A DNA stretch of 64,000 nucleotides, taken from the NCBI RefSeq assembly GCF_023515955.1, contig NZ_CP097322.1, positions 2,544,001 through 2,608,000 on the forward strand. Reading direction: 5' to 3'. Shown one piece after another: positions 1 to 10,115 of the stretch. The stretch's first letter is position 1. Each line of letters opens with the position of its first letter. Below the pieces are notes generated by a model. It saw only the letters and a list, made by a program, of their open reading frames with translations, made no database searches and was not told the origin of the DNA. This stretch comes from Streptomyces sp. RerS4. Lineage in GTDB: Bacteria; Actinomycetota; Actinomycetes; Streptomycetales; Streptomycetaceae. A program made the position numbers and the translations under genes.

Positions 1-1814
1 GTCCGGCCCGGTGTCGACCACGACGGCGGTGCCGGGTGCGACGGCGAGCACGGCCGCGTCCCCCTGGCCCACGGCGCACTGGACGTAGCTCCAGTCGGGC
101 GGCGGCCAGCCGGTGAGCGCGCGGGTGAGCTGCGGCGGCCGCAGGACGGCGACCAGCAGCAGCACCGCCACGGCCGCGCAGGCGGCACGCCGCCGGCCGA
201 ACCGCGCCGCGAGCCCTACGAGGACCACCGTGACCCCGCCCAACAGCAGCCCGCCCGTGAGCCCGCCGGGCCAGGGGACCTCCGCCCCGGCAGCCCGGCC
301 CCGCCCGCGCCACGGCGGCGATCCACCCGGCCGGCACCCCGCGCACCAGGCGAGCGCCCGCGCCACCGGCATGCACAGCGGCGCCGCGGCGAGCGCCGCG
401 AAGCCCAGCACCGTGGCGGGTCCCGCCGCGAGTTCCGCCAGCAGGTTGCACGGCACCGCGACGAGACTCACCCGGGCGGAGAGCACCACCACCACGGGCG
501 CGCACACCGCCTGAGCGGCCGCGGCCGCCCCGAGCGCGTCGGCCAGGCGCGGCCGCATCCCCCGCCGCCGCAGCGCCGCGCTCCACCGGGGTCCCAGCGT
601 GAGCAGAGCCCCGGTGGCCAGCACCGACAGCAGGAATCCGTAGCTCCGGGCCAACCACGGCTCGTAGAGCACGAGCAGCAGCACCGCCCCGGCCAGCGCC
701 GGGACGAGGGACCTGCGCCGACCGGTACCCAGCGCCAGCAGGGTGATCGCCCCGCAGGCTGCGGCGCGCAACACACTCGGCTCGGGCCGGCACACGACGA
801 CGAACCCCAGCGTGAGCGCCGCCCCGCACAGGGCCGTGACCCTCAACGACAGCCCCAGTCGGGGCGCGAGCCCCCCGCGCTCGACCAGCCGCGCACGGGC
901 CGGGGGCCCGATCAACAGGTAGAGCACCACGGTGAGGTTGGAACCGGAGACGGCCAACAGGTGCAGCAGGTCGGTGGCCCTGAACGCCTCGCGCAGGTCG
1001 GCCGGCACCCCGGAGGTGTCCCCGACCACCAGGCCGGGCAGCAGCGCCCGCGCGTCGGGCGCGAGCCCCCGGACGGCCTCCCGCAGCCCCGCCCGCAGGG
1101 TCCCGGCGACCCGCTGGGCGGCGTCGGGGCCGCCCGTCACCCGGGCGGCGCGTCCCCGCCGGGCGGACCAGCGCCACGGCCCGCTCCCCGCCCTCCGTCG
1201 GAGCCAGGGCGGCGACGACCTCGACCCGGGTGGACGGCGGCAGCCCGGCCCAGCCCGGATGCGCGGCCAGCACCCGTACCGGCGTCACGGTCCGGGTCCG
1301 CGCCCCGTCGGGCCCGCTCACCCCGGTCACCACCGCGTCCAGCACCACCATCGGCGGCCCGGTCCCACCCCGGGTGGCTCGGGGGTCGGAGCCGACGGTG
1401 AGTTCCACGAGCACCCGGGCGTGCTGCCGGGCCAACCCCACCACGGGCCCCGCCCGCGCCTCGGCCCGCTCCAGCCCGGCCACCCCCGCCCCGGCGGCCG
1501 CGCACAACAGGGCGCCGGCCGCGGCCGTACCGACCTGCCACAGGGGCTGCGGCGGCGACAGCCGGCGAGCAGCAGCACCCCGCCGCGACCACCGCGAGCC
1601 CCACCCCGACGGCGGTCCACCCGCCCGGCGCCCCCAACGCGAGCGCGGCGGCAGCCCAGGCCGCCCCGGCCGGCACCGCGAGCCGCAGATCCACCGGCCC
1701 GGCCTCCTCCGACCCGGCCCCTTCCGGCACGACCCCCTCAGGCCCGACCCCCGCGACCCCCGAGACGCCCGCGACGCCCGCGCCCCCGACCGCCGCCTCC
1801 TCAGATCCGCTCAC
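1..1814 (-). pseudogene. comEC: ComEC/Rec2 family DNA-uptake channel protein, frameshifted and partial
   Basis: Inner-membrane channel family that moves single-stranded DNA into the cytoplasm. The GTG start at 1814 overlaps the comEA stop (GTGA). The N-terminal frame is hydrophobic and Ala/Gly-rich. The competence-domain signature LLAVSGSN is encoded at about 940-960, followed by many hydrophobic segments, and the metallo-beta-lactamase-like end shows VGQGD at about 60-80 and VVVDTGPD at the window start. These parts lie in different frames: the reading frame changes near 1578 and 1545 (each consistent with one missing base in a four-G or four-C run) and again near 1140-1170. Either the gene is decayed or the sequence has indel errors; the errors look more likely because the protein is otherwise well conserved. 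The 3' end lies beyond the window. Confidence 0.8.
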
Positions 1815-2800
1815 GGCCGCACCAGCTCTCGCAGCTCGGCGAACCGCCGCTCGCCGATCCCCTGGACCTGCCGCAGTTCCTCCACGGACCGGAACCCGCC
1901 CCGCGCCGTGCGGAACTCCACGATGTGCCGGGCGAGCACCGGACCGACCCCGGGAAGCCCGTCCAACTGCTCGACGGTCGCACTGGCCAGGCTCAGCGGC
2001 CCGGCCCCCGCGCCGGCTCCGGGCCCCCCGCCACCGCCCCCGGGAGGCGGCGGCTGCGGGGTGACCCCCACCAGCACCTGTTCGCCGTCGACCAGCACCC
2101 GGGCCCGGTTGAGCCCGGTGGTGTCCGTACCGGGCCGCACTCCCCCGGCCGCCGCCAGCGCGTCCTCCACCCGCGAGCCGCCGGGCAATCGCCGCACGCC
2201 GGGCTCCCGGACCTTGCCGCCGACGTCCACCACGATCCGGGCGCCCTGAGCCGGAGCGGAAGCCGAAGCCGTGGCCGGCGCGACGGCCGCGGGGGCGACG
2301 ACGGCGGGCGCGGTCACCGGCACGGGCCGGGCCGACCAGAACTGTTGGGCGGCGAAACCGACCGCCACCACCAGCACCACCGTGACGGCGGCCACCGTGC
2401 GCGGCTCCACCCCGCAGCGGGCCTGCACCCACACCGGCAACCGCTCCCGTACGGCCAACCTCAGCGCGGCCGAACCCCCCACCCCCGGCGCGGCCACGGC
2501 CTCCCGCTCCGCCGGGGCGTCCTCCCGCTCCCGCGCGACAGGCGGCGGAACACCCCCGCCCAACAGCGCCTCGGCACGCCGCCGCACCACCTCGGGGTCG
2601 GGCCTGCCCCGGGACCACGAGCGCACCCGCCGCCGGTCCCGCGCGAGCCCCTCGGAGCCCCCCACCCACTCGGGGCCACCGGCCACCGGCAGAGCGGCGG
2701 GCGGCACGGCGTGGTCGGACAGGGCTTCGTCGGACAGGGTGTCGTCGGACAGGGTGTGAGCCTGGGAGAGGCCCGCTGAGTCATGCGTTCGGAGAGTCAT
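1811..2800 (-). CDS. comEA: ComEA-type helix-hairpin-helix DNA-binding protein
   Basis: Membrane-anchored DNA receptor that hands DNA to ComEC. The 329-residue product has a long charged cytoplasmic N-terminus, one membrane segment near residues 136-152 (AAVTVVLVVAVGF), an Ala/Pro linker, a SLBB-like domain (IVVDVGGKVREPGV), a Gly/Pro spacer, and a C-terminal helix-hairpin-helix pair (LDGLPGVGPVLARHIVEFR and LRQVQGIGERRFAEL). The C-terminal layout is standard for the family; the N-terminal extension is longer than in Bacillus ComEA. It lies just upstream of comEC with a 4-base overlap, so translation is probably coupled. Natural transformation is not established in Streptomyces, so the in vivo role is uncertain. 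Confidence 0.9.
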   Translation of the reverse strand: MTLRTHDSAGLSQAHTLSDDTLSDEALSDHAVPPAALPVAGGPEWVGGSEGLARDRRRVRSWSRGRPDPEVVRRRAEALLGGGVPPPVAREREDAPAEREAVAAPGVGGSAALRLAVRERLPVWVQARCGVEPRTVAAVTVVLVVAVGFAAQQFWSARPVPVTAPAVVAPAAVAPATASASAPAQGARIVVDVGGKVREPGVRRLPGGSRVEDALAAAGGVRPGTDTTGLNRARVLVDGEQVLVGVTPQPPPPGGGGGGPGAGAGAGPLSLASATVEQLDGLPGVGPVLARHIVEFRTARGGFRSVEELRQVQGIGERRFAELRELVRP

Positions 2801-2939
2801 GCCCCGACGCTAGGGGCCTTCCCCGATCCCCGCTCGGAGCCCCCAATTCCGGTGGACAGCGGACCCGTTGTGGACAACCGCCTCACCCATTCCGGTGACC
2901 GACACCCCCTGGCCGGGCCCACCCATCACCCGACTCCCC

Positions 2940-3785
2940 TCAACGCGGCGACACGACCGCCGCCAACAACCCGGGCCCCGTGTGCGCGCCGATCACCGCT
3001 CCGACCTCGCTGACGTGCAGCTCGACCAGACCCGGGATCCGCTCCCGCAGCCGCTGGGCGAGCTTCTCCGCCCGCTCCGGGGCCGCCAGGTGGTGAACCG
3101 CGACATCGACGCTCCCCGAGCCCGCCCGCTCGACGGCCAGCTCCTCCAGGCGCGCGATGGCCTTGGAGGCCGTCCGTACCTTCTCCAACATCTCGATCCG
3201 CCCGCCGTCCAGCGTCAGCAGCGGCTTGACGGCCAACGCCGAGCCGAGGAGCGCCTGCGCGGCGCCGATCCGGCCGCCGCGCCGGAGGTAGTCGAGGGTG
3301 TCCACGTAGAAGTACGCCGACATCCCGGCGGCCCGCTTCTCCGCGGCGGCCACGGCCTCGTCCACGGAGCCGCCCGACTCCGCCACCTCGGCGGCGGCCA
3401 GGGCGCAGAACCCGAGGGCCATCGCGACCATGCCGGTGTCGACCACCCGGACCGGTACGGCGGCCGTCTTCGCCGCGACCACGGCGGCGTCGTAGGTCCC
3501 GGAGAACTCGGCGGAGAGGTGCAGGCTGACGATGCCGGTGGCCCCGGCGTCCACGGCCGCCTGATAGGCCCGTACGAACTCCTCGGGGCCCGGCCGGGAG
3601 GTGGTGACCGAACGGCGCTTCTGCAGGGCCACCGCGAGGCTGCGCGCCGAGATCTCGGTGCCCTCCTGCAGGGCCTCGTCGCCCAGGACCACGGTCAGGG
3701 GGACGGCGGTGATCCCATGCCGCGCCATCGCCGGCTGGGGCAGATAGGCCGTGGAATCCGTGACGATCGCGACATGGCGGGACAT
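2940..3785 (-). CDS. DegV family fatty-acid-binding protein
   Basis: DegV proteins bind a long-chain fatty acid and, as FakB, present it to the FakA kinase. The 281-residue product has the usual family length. It opens with IVTDSTAYLP, the family's N-terminal strand and DST motif, and carries TSRPGPEEF, matching the TSxPs segment that lines the lipid pocket, plus the YLRRGGRIG signature at about residues 163-171. No FakA (DAK-type kinase) is visible nearby. A DegV gene next to comEA is a conserved actinobacterial arrangement, also seen in mycobacteria. The substrate cannot be told from sequence. Confidence 0.9.
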   Translation of the reverse strand: MSRHVAIVTDSTAYLPQPAMARHGITAVPLTVVLGDEALQEGTEISARSLAVALQKRRSVTTSRPGPEEFVRAYQAAVDAGATGIVSLHLSAEFSGTYDAAVVAAKTAAVPVRVVDTGMVAMALGFCALAAAEVAESGGSVDEAVAAAEKRAAGMSAYFYVDTLDYLRRGGRIGAAQALLGSALAVKPLLTLDGGRIEMLEKVRTASKAIARLEELAVERAGSGSVDVAVHHLAAPERAEKLAQRLRERIPGLVELHVSEVGAVIGAHTGPGLLAAVVSPR

Positions 3786-3874
3786 GAGCCGGAGGTTACC
3801 GGCACCGGGGGCGATCCGGCAGCCCGGACTTCCCCACCACCGTCACCCCAGGTCGTCCACCCCGGGACCGGACC

Positions 3875-4696
3875 TCAGGTCGTCGTCTCGGGACGGGGCG
3901 CCTTCTGCCACGGATAGGCGGCCGCCGGCGCCGCCGGGTCCAGCGCGGCGGGCCGCGCCGCACCGGCCGAAGCCGAACCCGAAGAAGCAGCCGAACCCGA
4001 AGCAGCACCGGCACCGGCACCGGCACCAGCAGCCGAAGCCCCGCCCGTCTCCCCCGCGCCCCGCGCCGCCCCGTCAGCGGCGGCCCCGGCTGCCTGACGC
4101 TCGTCCCACTCGGCCGCCGCGGCCGCCAGGTGGTCCACCGACTCCCGCGACCAGTCCCGCAGCGCGTCCGACTCGACCTCGATCTGCGCCGAGAGGGCGT
4201 CCAGATCCTGGTCGGCGAACTGCCGGGCCCGGTCCCGCGCGGCCCACCGCAGCGAGTCGGCCGCCTCCGTGATCTTGGTGACGCGCTCCCGCAGGTCCGA
4301 AAGGCTCGCGGCGATCCGCTGCCGGTCCGGCTCCTGCTCCAGCCGCTTCAGCTCGTCGTCCAGCTCGTGCCCGTGCGCGCTGAGCCGCTCGAAGAGGGCT
4401 ATCGACTCCTTCAGCGAGCTGTCCGTCCGCACGCCCTGGTACAGGGCCTGCTGCGTGGACCGCATCGAGGTCCGCAGGTCCAGGCGCAGCTGCGCCAGCG
4501 CGCCCGCGACGCCGACCTGGCCGAAGCTCTTCGCCTTCAGGGTGGTGTCCTCGACGGTCCGGCGGGCCTGCGTCAGCGTGCGGTCCACGCCCCGCTTGGC
4601 CGCACCGACCACCTTCACCGTGGCCCAGGCGCCCAGCCCCAGGAAGGCGAACAGCACCAACAGGGCAAAGATGATCAAAGCGACGCCCGCCTCCAT
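3875..4696 (-). CDS. Membrane-anchored coiled-coil protein, function unknown
   Basis: I do not recognise a named family. The 273-residue product has one N-terminal membrane segment (about residues 4-30), then a long charged helical region to about 195 with heptad-like Leu spacing (for example ELDDELKRLEQEPDRQRI), and an Ala/Gly/Ser-rich low-complexity tail. It looks like a single-pass protein with a cytoplasmic or surface coiled coil. The start is supported by a GGAGAAGGGGA element just upstream of the ATG. It lies downstream of leuS in the same direction, but a strong hairpin separates the two. Confidence 0.75.
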   Translation of the reverse strand: MEAGVALIIFALLVLFAFLGLGAWATVKVVGAAKRGVDRTLTQARRTVEDTTLKAKSFGQVGVAGALAQLRLDLRTSMRSTQQALYQGVRTDSSLKESIALFERLSAHGHELDDELKRLEQEPDRQRIAASLSDLRERVTKITEAADSLRWAARDRARQFADQDLDALSAQIEVESDALRDWSRESVDHLAAAAAEWDERQAAGAAADGAARGAGETGGASAAGAGAGAGAASGSAASSGSASAGAARPAALDPAAPAAAYPWQKAPRPETTT

Positions 4697-4742
4697 GATG
4701 TTCCCCTTCTCCGCCTGTTGCTTCCCTCCACCGTAAACGCCA

Positions 4743-4783
4743 CGGGCAGGTCGGAGGTTCCAATCGAACCCCCAACCTGCCCG
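4743..4783 (-). terminator. Hairpin downstream of leuS
   Basis: CGGGCAGGTTGGGGGTT pairs imperfectly with AACCTCCGACCTGCCCG across a seven-base loop, in the gap between leuS and the coiled-coil gene. There is no clear U tract, as is usual in Streptomyces terminators. Confidence 0.6.
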
Positions 4784-4849
4784 TACGGGATCACCCTCAT
4801 ACCCCGCCGGATCCGAAGATCATCACAGGACGGATCAGATCAGGACGGA

Positions 4850-7720
<2,871 letters not shown>

Positions 7721-7770
7721 GATTCCTGAAGCTCCATCGATCGTCTCTGCCGTCTCTGCCTGCCCAAACG

Positions 7771-7794
7771 AAAAAGCCCCTCGCACAGGAGGGG
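7771..7794 (-). terminator. Attenuator terminator in the leuS leader
   Basis: On the minus strand CCCCTC pairs with GAGGGG around the loop CTGTGC and is followed directly by CTTTTT, a textbook intrinsic terminator and rare in this genome because of its U tract. It lies between the leader peptide and the leuS start. A second hairpin (CCGACC/GGTCGG, 7809-7828) lies just upstream and could be the pause or competing structure. Confidence 0.85.
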
Positions 7795-7834
7795 ACGCCG
7801 CGCCGATGCCGACCTCTCGAAGGGTCGGTGCTGA

Positions 7835-7873
7835 TCAGCGCGGCTCGGTAAGCAGAAGGCGTACGGCACGCAT
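7835..7873 (-). CDS. Putative leuS leader peptide with three consecutive leucines
   Basis: A 12-codon open frame reads MRAVRLLLTEPR and stops at TGA (7835-7837). The three leucines are encoded CTT-CTG-CTT; CTT is a rare codon in GC-rich Streptomyces, which should sharpen ribosome stalling when Leu-tRNA is low. It is followed by a hairpin and then a U-tailed terminator before leuS, the classic ribosome-mediated attenuation layout. A TACCCT element seven bases upstream of the ATG suggests that the transcript may start at the ATG itself (leaderless). Leu attenuators are known for leuA in actinobacteria; its use for leuS here is inferred from sequence. Confidence 0.75.
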   Translation of the reverse strand: MRAVRLLLTEPR

Positions 7874-7879
7874 GGCGTC

Positions 7880-7885
7880 AGGGTA
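7880..7885 (-). promoter_or_regulatory. Possible -10 element for the leuS leader
   Basis: TACCCT fits the TAnnnT pattern of the main sigma factor and would place the transcription start at about 7873, the A of the leader ATG. No convincing -35 hexamer is visible at 16-19 bases upstream, so the assignment is tentative. Confidence 0.35.
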
Positions 7886-7932
7886 CCGCAGCGGCCCCGA
7901 CGGACGCCCGCTCGTTCCACACAACGAGAAGA

Positions 7933-7955
7933 GGGCCACCCGATCCGGGTGACCC
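7933..7955 (-). terminator. Terminator of the downstream tRNA-Ala
   Basis: GGGTCACCCG pairs with CGGGTGGCCC (one G-U wobble) around a three-base loop, about 12 bases beyond the tRNA 3' end, and is followed by TCTTCTCGTT. Confidence 0.7.
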
Positions 7956-7967
7956 TGTTCTTCACTG

Positions 7968-8040
7968 TGGAGCTAAGGAGAATTGAACTCCTGACCTCCT
8001 GCATGCCATGCAGGCGCTCTACCAACTGAGCTATAGCCCC
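7968..8040 (-). tRNA. tRNA-Ala (anticodon GGC)
   Basis: A 73-base cloverleaf on the minus strand. The acceptor stem GGGGCTA pairs with TAGCTCC, the D arm contains AGTTGGTA, the anticodon stem CCTGC/GCAGG encloses loop ATGGCAT with anticodon GGC, and the T loop is TTCAATT. CCA is not encoded. The sequence is identical to the tRNA at 8624-8696. Confidence 0.97.
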
Positions 8041-8247
8041 TTGTTACTTCTGTACTTCGTTTACCGCTTCGCGCTTGGCGCCTGTCGCTTCGGTTTCCCT
8101 TGCCGGTTCCCCCTGGCGACGTCCCAAACATTACACGGTCATGGCCCAGGACCAAAAATCGGTTTCCGCGGAGCCCGAGCCATGTCCGTTTTCATCAGGT
8201 TCGGTCTGGTTCGATCTGGTTCGATCTTGCTTGACGACTTCTTCTGG

Positions 8248-8481
8248 TCACGCCCTGGCGAACTGATAGAACCGCTTCAGCGTGCAGTGCTCGTCGAGCA
8301 GCCGGCCGTAGATCGGTTCGCCCTCCAGCTCCCGGTACGTCTCGATCGGGTCGCCTTTTATGATCAGCGCCCGCGCGCATTCCTCGCACCAGTACTGGTA
8401 GTCGGTGTTGACCGGATCCATGTCCCGCACGATCGGCGTGCCGTTCTCGCACCAGTCGCACCGCCGCCGGTGTGCACCCAT
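8248..8481 (-). CDS. Small CxxC/CxxC (probable zinc-binding) protein
   Basis: The 77-residue product has Cys pairs at residues 8 and 11 (CDWC) and 32 and 35 (CEEC), the spacing of a small zinc ribbon. The remainder is charged, with a YRELEGEPIYGR stretch. I know no function for it. It sits alone between two identical tRNA-Ala genes, transcribed in the same direction. Its ATG at 8481 gives a compact frame with no long overlap. An RNA or DNA contact is possible but is inference from the ribbon-like Cys pattern only. Confidence 0.7.
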   Translation of the reverse strand: MGAHRRRCDWCENGTPIVRDMDPVNTDYQYWCEECARALIIKGDPIETYRELEGEPIYGRLLDEHCTLKRFYQFARA

Positions 8482-8586
8482 CCGTCAGCGACTCCCTCCC
8501 GCGTCGGGCCGTCGTGTCCCCCTCCGGCGCTCCGATTCTGCCATGCCGGTCCCGGCCGGGTCAGCAAGCCCAAAAGGACAAACGGA

Positions 8587-8618
8587 AGGATCCCGCCCCC
8601 TGTTGGGGACGGGATCCT
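8587..8618 (-). terminator. Terminator of the upstream tRNA-Ala
   Basis: AGGATCCCGTCCCC pairs with GGGGGCGGGATCCT around a four-base loop, immediately downstream of the second tRNA-Ala, followed by TCCGTTTGTCCTTTT. It isolates the tRNA from the small CxxC gene. Confidence 0.8.
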
Positions 8619-8623
8619 GACTG

Positions 8624-8696
8624 TGGAGCTAAGGAGAATTGAACTCCTGACCTCCTGCATGCCATGCAGGCGCTCTACCAACTGAGCTATAGCCCC
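8624..8696 (-). tRNA. tRNA-Ala (anticodon GGC), second copy
   Basis: This is a 73-base cloverleaf identical base for base to the copy at 7968-8040, with anticodon GGC in loop ATGGCAT and no encoded CCA. The identity extends only a few bases past the 3' end, so the duplication is a tRNA-sized unit with separate terminators. Confidence 0.97.
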
Positions 8697-8810
8697 GCTC
8701 TCCGCCGCGTTCCCCCCGTTTCCGGTGTTCTTCGCTGCGAACAAGAAGAACTCTAGCCTGTGACCAGCCGGAAAGTGAAATCCGGGTCCGAGGGTGGCCC
8801 GCGGCGGCCT

Positions 8811-8862
8811 CGGTCGTCGTCAGCCGTCGTCAGTCGTCGGTCGACGTCAGTCGTCGTCGCCG
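8811..8862. repeat. Short CGTCGTCAG-type tandem repeat
   Basis: Repeated CGTCGTC/AGTCGTC words cover the 3' end of the phosphatase gene (encoding a GDDD tail) and about 35 bases beyond it. It is low-complexity sequence with no apparent function. Confidence 0.5.
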
Positions 8863-9521
8863 AGTACCGGCTCCGGCAGCGTGCCGGCGTTGTGCTCCAT
8901 GAGCCGCCAGCCCCGCACGCCCTCGCCGAGGACGGACCAGCAGCAGTTGGAGAGCCCGCCGAGACCCTCCCAGTAGTACGGCTCCAGGCCCAACAGGCGG
9001 CCGATCGTCGTACGGATGGTGCCGCCGTGGCTGACGACCACGAGGGTTCCACCCTCGGGCAGCCGGTCGGCGTGCCGCAGGACGACGGGCGCCGCGCGGT
9101 CGGCGACCTCGGTCTCCAGCTCACCGCCGCCGCGACGCACGGGCTCGCCGCGCTTCCACGCCGTGTACTGCTCACCGTGCTTGGCGAGGATCTCGTCGTG
9201 GGTCAGGCCCTGCCACTCGCCGGCGTACGTCTCGCGCAGCCCCTCGTCGTGCGCGACCGCGAGGCCGGTGACGGAGGCCAGCTCGGCCGCCGTGGCGGAG
9301 GCCCGCCGCAGGTCGGAGGAGACGATGGCGTCGGGCCGGAGGCCGGCCAGCAGCCGCGACGCGCGACGCGCCTGCGCCAGGCCCGTCTCGGTCAGCTCGA
9401 TGTCCGTGGAACCCTGGAAGCGCCGCTCCAGGTTCCACGCGGTCTGACCGTGGCGCCACAGGACGATCTTCCGGCCGGTCTTGCCGGAAGGGGCGGAGGA
9501 GCCAGAGGTGGTCGCGCTCAG
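8847..9521 (-). CDS. Histidine phosphatase (GpgP-like), apparent CTG start
   Basis: Phosphoglycerate-mutase-fold phosphatase. The frame encodes KIVLWRHGQTAWNLERRFQG, where RHG carries the catalytic histidine, then SSDLRRAS, ETYAGEWQG and VVSHGGTIRT, the second conserved histidine. The order nadD-rsfS-this gene matches mycobacteria, where the third gene is glucosyl-3-phosphoglycerate phosphatase GpgP, so that activity is plausible; cobalamin or generic phosphatase roles remain possible. The in-frame stretch between the preceding stop (around 9528) and the RHG motif has no ATG, GTG or TTG. CTG at 9521-9519 overlaps the rsfS stop as CTGA, in the same geometry as an ATGA overlap, so translation probably starts there by coupling. 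Confidence 0.85.
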   Translation of the reverse strand: MSATTSGSSAPSGKTGRKIVLWRHGQTAWNLERRFQGSTDIELTETGLAQARRASRLLAGLRPDAIVSSDLRRASATAAELASVTGLAVAHDEGLRETYAGEWQGLTHDEILAKHGEQYTAWKRGEPVRRGGGELETEVADRAAPVVLRHADRLPEGGTLVVVSHGGTIRTTIGRLLGLEPYYWEGLGGLSNCCWSVLGEGVRGWRLMEHNAGTLPEPVLGDDD

Positions 9522-9964
9522 AACAGATCACCGTCCAGTTCGTCGTCGCCCGCCGCCTCGCGCAGCTTGGCGTGCTCCTCGGCCTTGCCGATCGTCAGCT
9601 TGGCGTCCTCGGGGAGCTCGATCTCGGGGCAGTCCTTCCACAGGCGCTCCAGCGCGTAGAAGACGCGCTCCTCGCTGTGCTGGACGTGGACGACGATGTC
9701 GACGTAGTCGAGCAGGATCCAGCGGGCGTCGCGGTCGCCTTCACGGCGCACCGGCTTGGCGCCGAGCTCCTTGAGCAGCCGCTCCTCGATCTCGTCCACG
9801 ATCGACTTGACCTGGCGGTCGTTGGGCGCGGAGGCGAGCAGGAAGGCATCGGTGATCGACAGCACGTCGCTGACGTCGTACGCGATGATGTCGTGCGCGA
9901 GCCGGTCGGCCGCGGCCTGGGCGGCGGCGGTGATGAGCTCGATGGAGCGGTCCGTGGCGGTCAC
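9518..9964 (-). CDS. rsfS: Ribosome silencing factor RsfS
   Basis: RsfS (Iojap/DUF143) binds ribosomal protein L14 and blocks joining of the 30S and 50S subunits when nutrients run low. The GTG start at 9964 gives VTATDRSIELITAAAQAAADR, the expected N-terminus; a longer frame to 9997 adds 11 residues without family support. The family core is present: DVSDVLSITDAFLLASAPNDRQVKSI, EGDRDARWILLDYVDIVVHV and ERVFYALERLW. An acidic tail follows, slightly longer than in E. coli. It overlaps the phosphatase start and lies about 150 bases downstream of the LCP gene. Confidence 0.95.
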   Translation of the reverse strand: MTATDRSIELITAAAQAAADRLAHDIIAYDVSDVLSITDAFLLASAPNDRQVKSIVDEIEERLLKELGAKPVRREGDRDARWILLDYVDIVVHVQHSEERVFYALERLWKDCPEIELPEDAKLTIGKAEEHAKLREAAGDDELDGDLF

Positions 9965-10115
9965 TGGCCATGCTTTCGGGTTGGCGGGCAGATCCATACA
10001 AGGGTCTCATGTACCGCCGACCCCGCCCGCGCGAAACGTGCCGCGCGGGCCGCGACCGGGTCCCGCGCGGGCGAAACCCCTGCTCACAGCCCTGCGGGGC
10101 GGGATCTCCCGCCGG

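Noticed and set aside
7721..7967. T-box riboswitch upstream of leuS
   Set aside because: No T-box bulge sequence or specifier-loop architecture is seen; a leucine leader peptide and terminator explain the region better.
7968..8696. Integrated element bounded by tRNA direct repeats
   Set aside because: Both repeats are complete tRNA genes with own terminators, and only one small gene lies between; no integrase or att-like partial tRNA is present.
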